From: Lachnospiraceae bacterium
Lineage (GTDB): Bacteria > Bacillota_A > Clostridia > Lachnospirales > Lachnospiraceae
Assembly: GCA_017958245.1 (NCBI GenBank)
Contig: JAGDDC010000326.1
Span: forward strand, 1-5,706
DNA: 5,706 nucleotides
Direction: 5' to 3'
In this document: positions 5,219 to 5,706 of the stretch, one piece after another
Layout of the letters: every line of letters starts with the position of its first letter
How positions within the stretch are numbered: the first letter of the stretch is position 1
Notes under the pieces: model-generated
What the model was told of the DNA's origin: nothing
What the model saw: only the letters and a program-made list of their open reading frames with translations
Database searches by the model: none
Position numbers and translations under genes: made by a program

Positions 5219-5282
5219 TGCAAGACAGAAAAAGGGAGCGAGGAAGCGGTACCCTGCAAGACAGAAAACTACCAAGGGAGCG
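5219..5282 (+). repeat. Imperfect direct repeat in the acetyltransferase leader
   Basis: TGCAAGACAGAAAA occurs at 5219-5232 and 5255-5268. Each copy is followed by AAGGGAGCG (5232-5240, sharing one base with the first copy, and 5274-5282). The second AGGGAG serves as the ribosome binding site, while the first has no start codon at a useful distance. A small tandem duplication of the leader, with 5 extra bases in the second copy, explains this best. Confidence 0.7.
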
Positions 5283-5288
5283 GAAAAC

Positions 5289-5706
5289 ATGAAGATCTTC
5301 TATGATGACGGGACAGTTCGGATCAGGAGCATGAAGCCGGAGGACGCAAAGACACTTTACGACACCTATCTGTCGTACGGCTGGCATCCGGAGCTTAAAA
5401 CATACGAGCAGTACTATAGCGACCAGCAGGAGGGCACAAGGCTTGTCTTTATCGCGGAACTCTTCGGAGAAGTGAAAGGTCAGTGCACGCTTGACCTGTC
5501 GCCCAAGGACGGCCCCTGGGCCGGAAAAGGGATCCCCGAGATCTCCGATCTGACGGTGTTCTTCGATGTTCACAGGAGGGGGATCGGAAACAGGCTTATG
5601 GATGTCGCAGAAAACGAAGCCTCCCGCCTCGCAGGCAGTGTCTGTCTGGCAGTCGGAGTCCACTCAGGCTACGGCCCCGCGCAGAGAATGTACGTAAAAC
5701 GCGGCT
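5289..5706 (+). CDS. GNAT-family N-acetyltransferase, C-terminus cut by window end
   Basis: The open frame from ATG at 5289 continues for 139 codons without a stop and leaves the window. It begins M-K-I-F-Y-D-D-G-T-V-R-I-R-S-M and then M-K-P-E-D-A, a typical GNAT first strand and helix. The acetyl-CoA pyrophosphate-binding loop is V-H-R-R-G-I-G-N-R-L-M at 94-104, preceded by the strand D-L-T-V-F-F. Near the end Y-G-P-A-Q-R-M-Y-V-K-R-G (128-139) matches the helix and turn late in the fold, so only a short C-terminal part is missing. AGGGAG (5275-5280) lies 8 bases before the ATG. The acetyl acceptor (small molecule, antibiotic or protein) cannot be told from the sequence. It diverges from rpsT and is the only plus-strand gene. 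Confidence 0.88.
   Translation, partial: MKIFYDDGTVRIRSMKPEDAKTLYDTYLSYGWHPELKTYEQYYSDQQEGTRLVFIAELFGEVKGQCTLDLSPKDGPWAGKGIPEISDLTVFFDVHRRGIGNRLMDVAENEASRLAGSVCLAVGVHSGYGPAQRMYVKRG

Noticed and set aside
4736..5305. Plus-strand frame across rpsT and its promoter, and a minus-strand frame at 5187-5663 opposite the acetyltransferase
   Set aside because: They cover strong promoter, terminator and coding signals of rpsT and the GNAT gene, and show no domain similarity.
1..5706. Mobile elements, CRISPR arrays, tRNA genes or phage genes
   Set aside because: No transposase or integrase motifs, no regularly spaced repeats and no tRNA-like cloverleaf seen; the only direct repeats are the short ones in the acetyltransferase and rpsT leaders.

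Overview
The window looks like an ordinary chromosomal segment of an anaerobic, Gram-positive-type bacterium, most likely class Clostridia (Bacillota). The basis is the gene content (HemW, FolC, a PflX-like radical SAM protein, PsuK-type kinase, S20), strong GGAGG ribosome binding sites, TTG start codons, consensus SigA-type promoters and compact intrinsic terminators. This placement is inferred from gene style, not from a marker comparison. I see no transposase, phage gene, CRISPR array, tRNA or rRNA, and no intergenic stretch longer than about 300 bases.

Five complete genes and one partial gene lie on the minus strand, so transcription mostly runs from high to low coordinates. In that order they are: rpsT (ribosomal protein S20) with a consensus promoter, a structured leader and a strong terminator; a PfkB-family kinase resembling pseudouridine kinase, with its own promoter; folC (folylpolyglutamate/dihydrofolate synthase); a COG1313/PflX-like radical SAM protein; a NYN/PIN-domain putative ribonuclease; and the first 28 codons of hemW, which runs off the left edge. 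One partial gene, a GNAT N-acetyltransferase, is on the plus strand and runs off the right edge. It diverges from rpsT across a 239-base shared promoter region.

The transcription units appear to be as follows. rpsT is closed by a terminator at 4744-4774. The kinase starts from a promoter placed just after it and ends in a long hairpin at about 3647-3684. folC begins only 24 bases after that hairpin with no visible promoter of its own, so read-through or attenuation is likely. A near-consensus promoter overlapping the folC stop codon then drives the radical SAM gene and the NYN gene. A second terminator-like hairpin sits directly in front of hemW, again with no visible promoter between.

The genes do not form one pathway: they cover translation, nucleoside salvage, folate, radical chemistry, RNA handling and haem delivery or radical SAM chemistry. 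No new defence or mobile system is visible. The points worth a second look are the two terminators placed directly before ribosome binding sites, paired TTG starts with identical spacing, the rpsT leader structure, the hairpin across the kinase stop codon, the structured gap before the NYN gene, the duplicated leader of the acetyltransferase, and the two uncharacterised proteins (PflX-like and NYN) in one operon.
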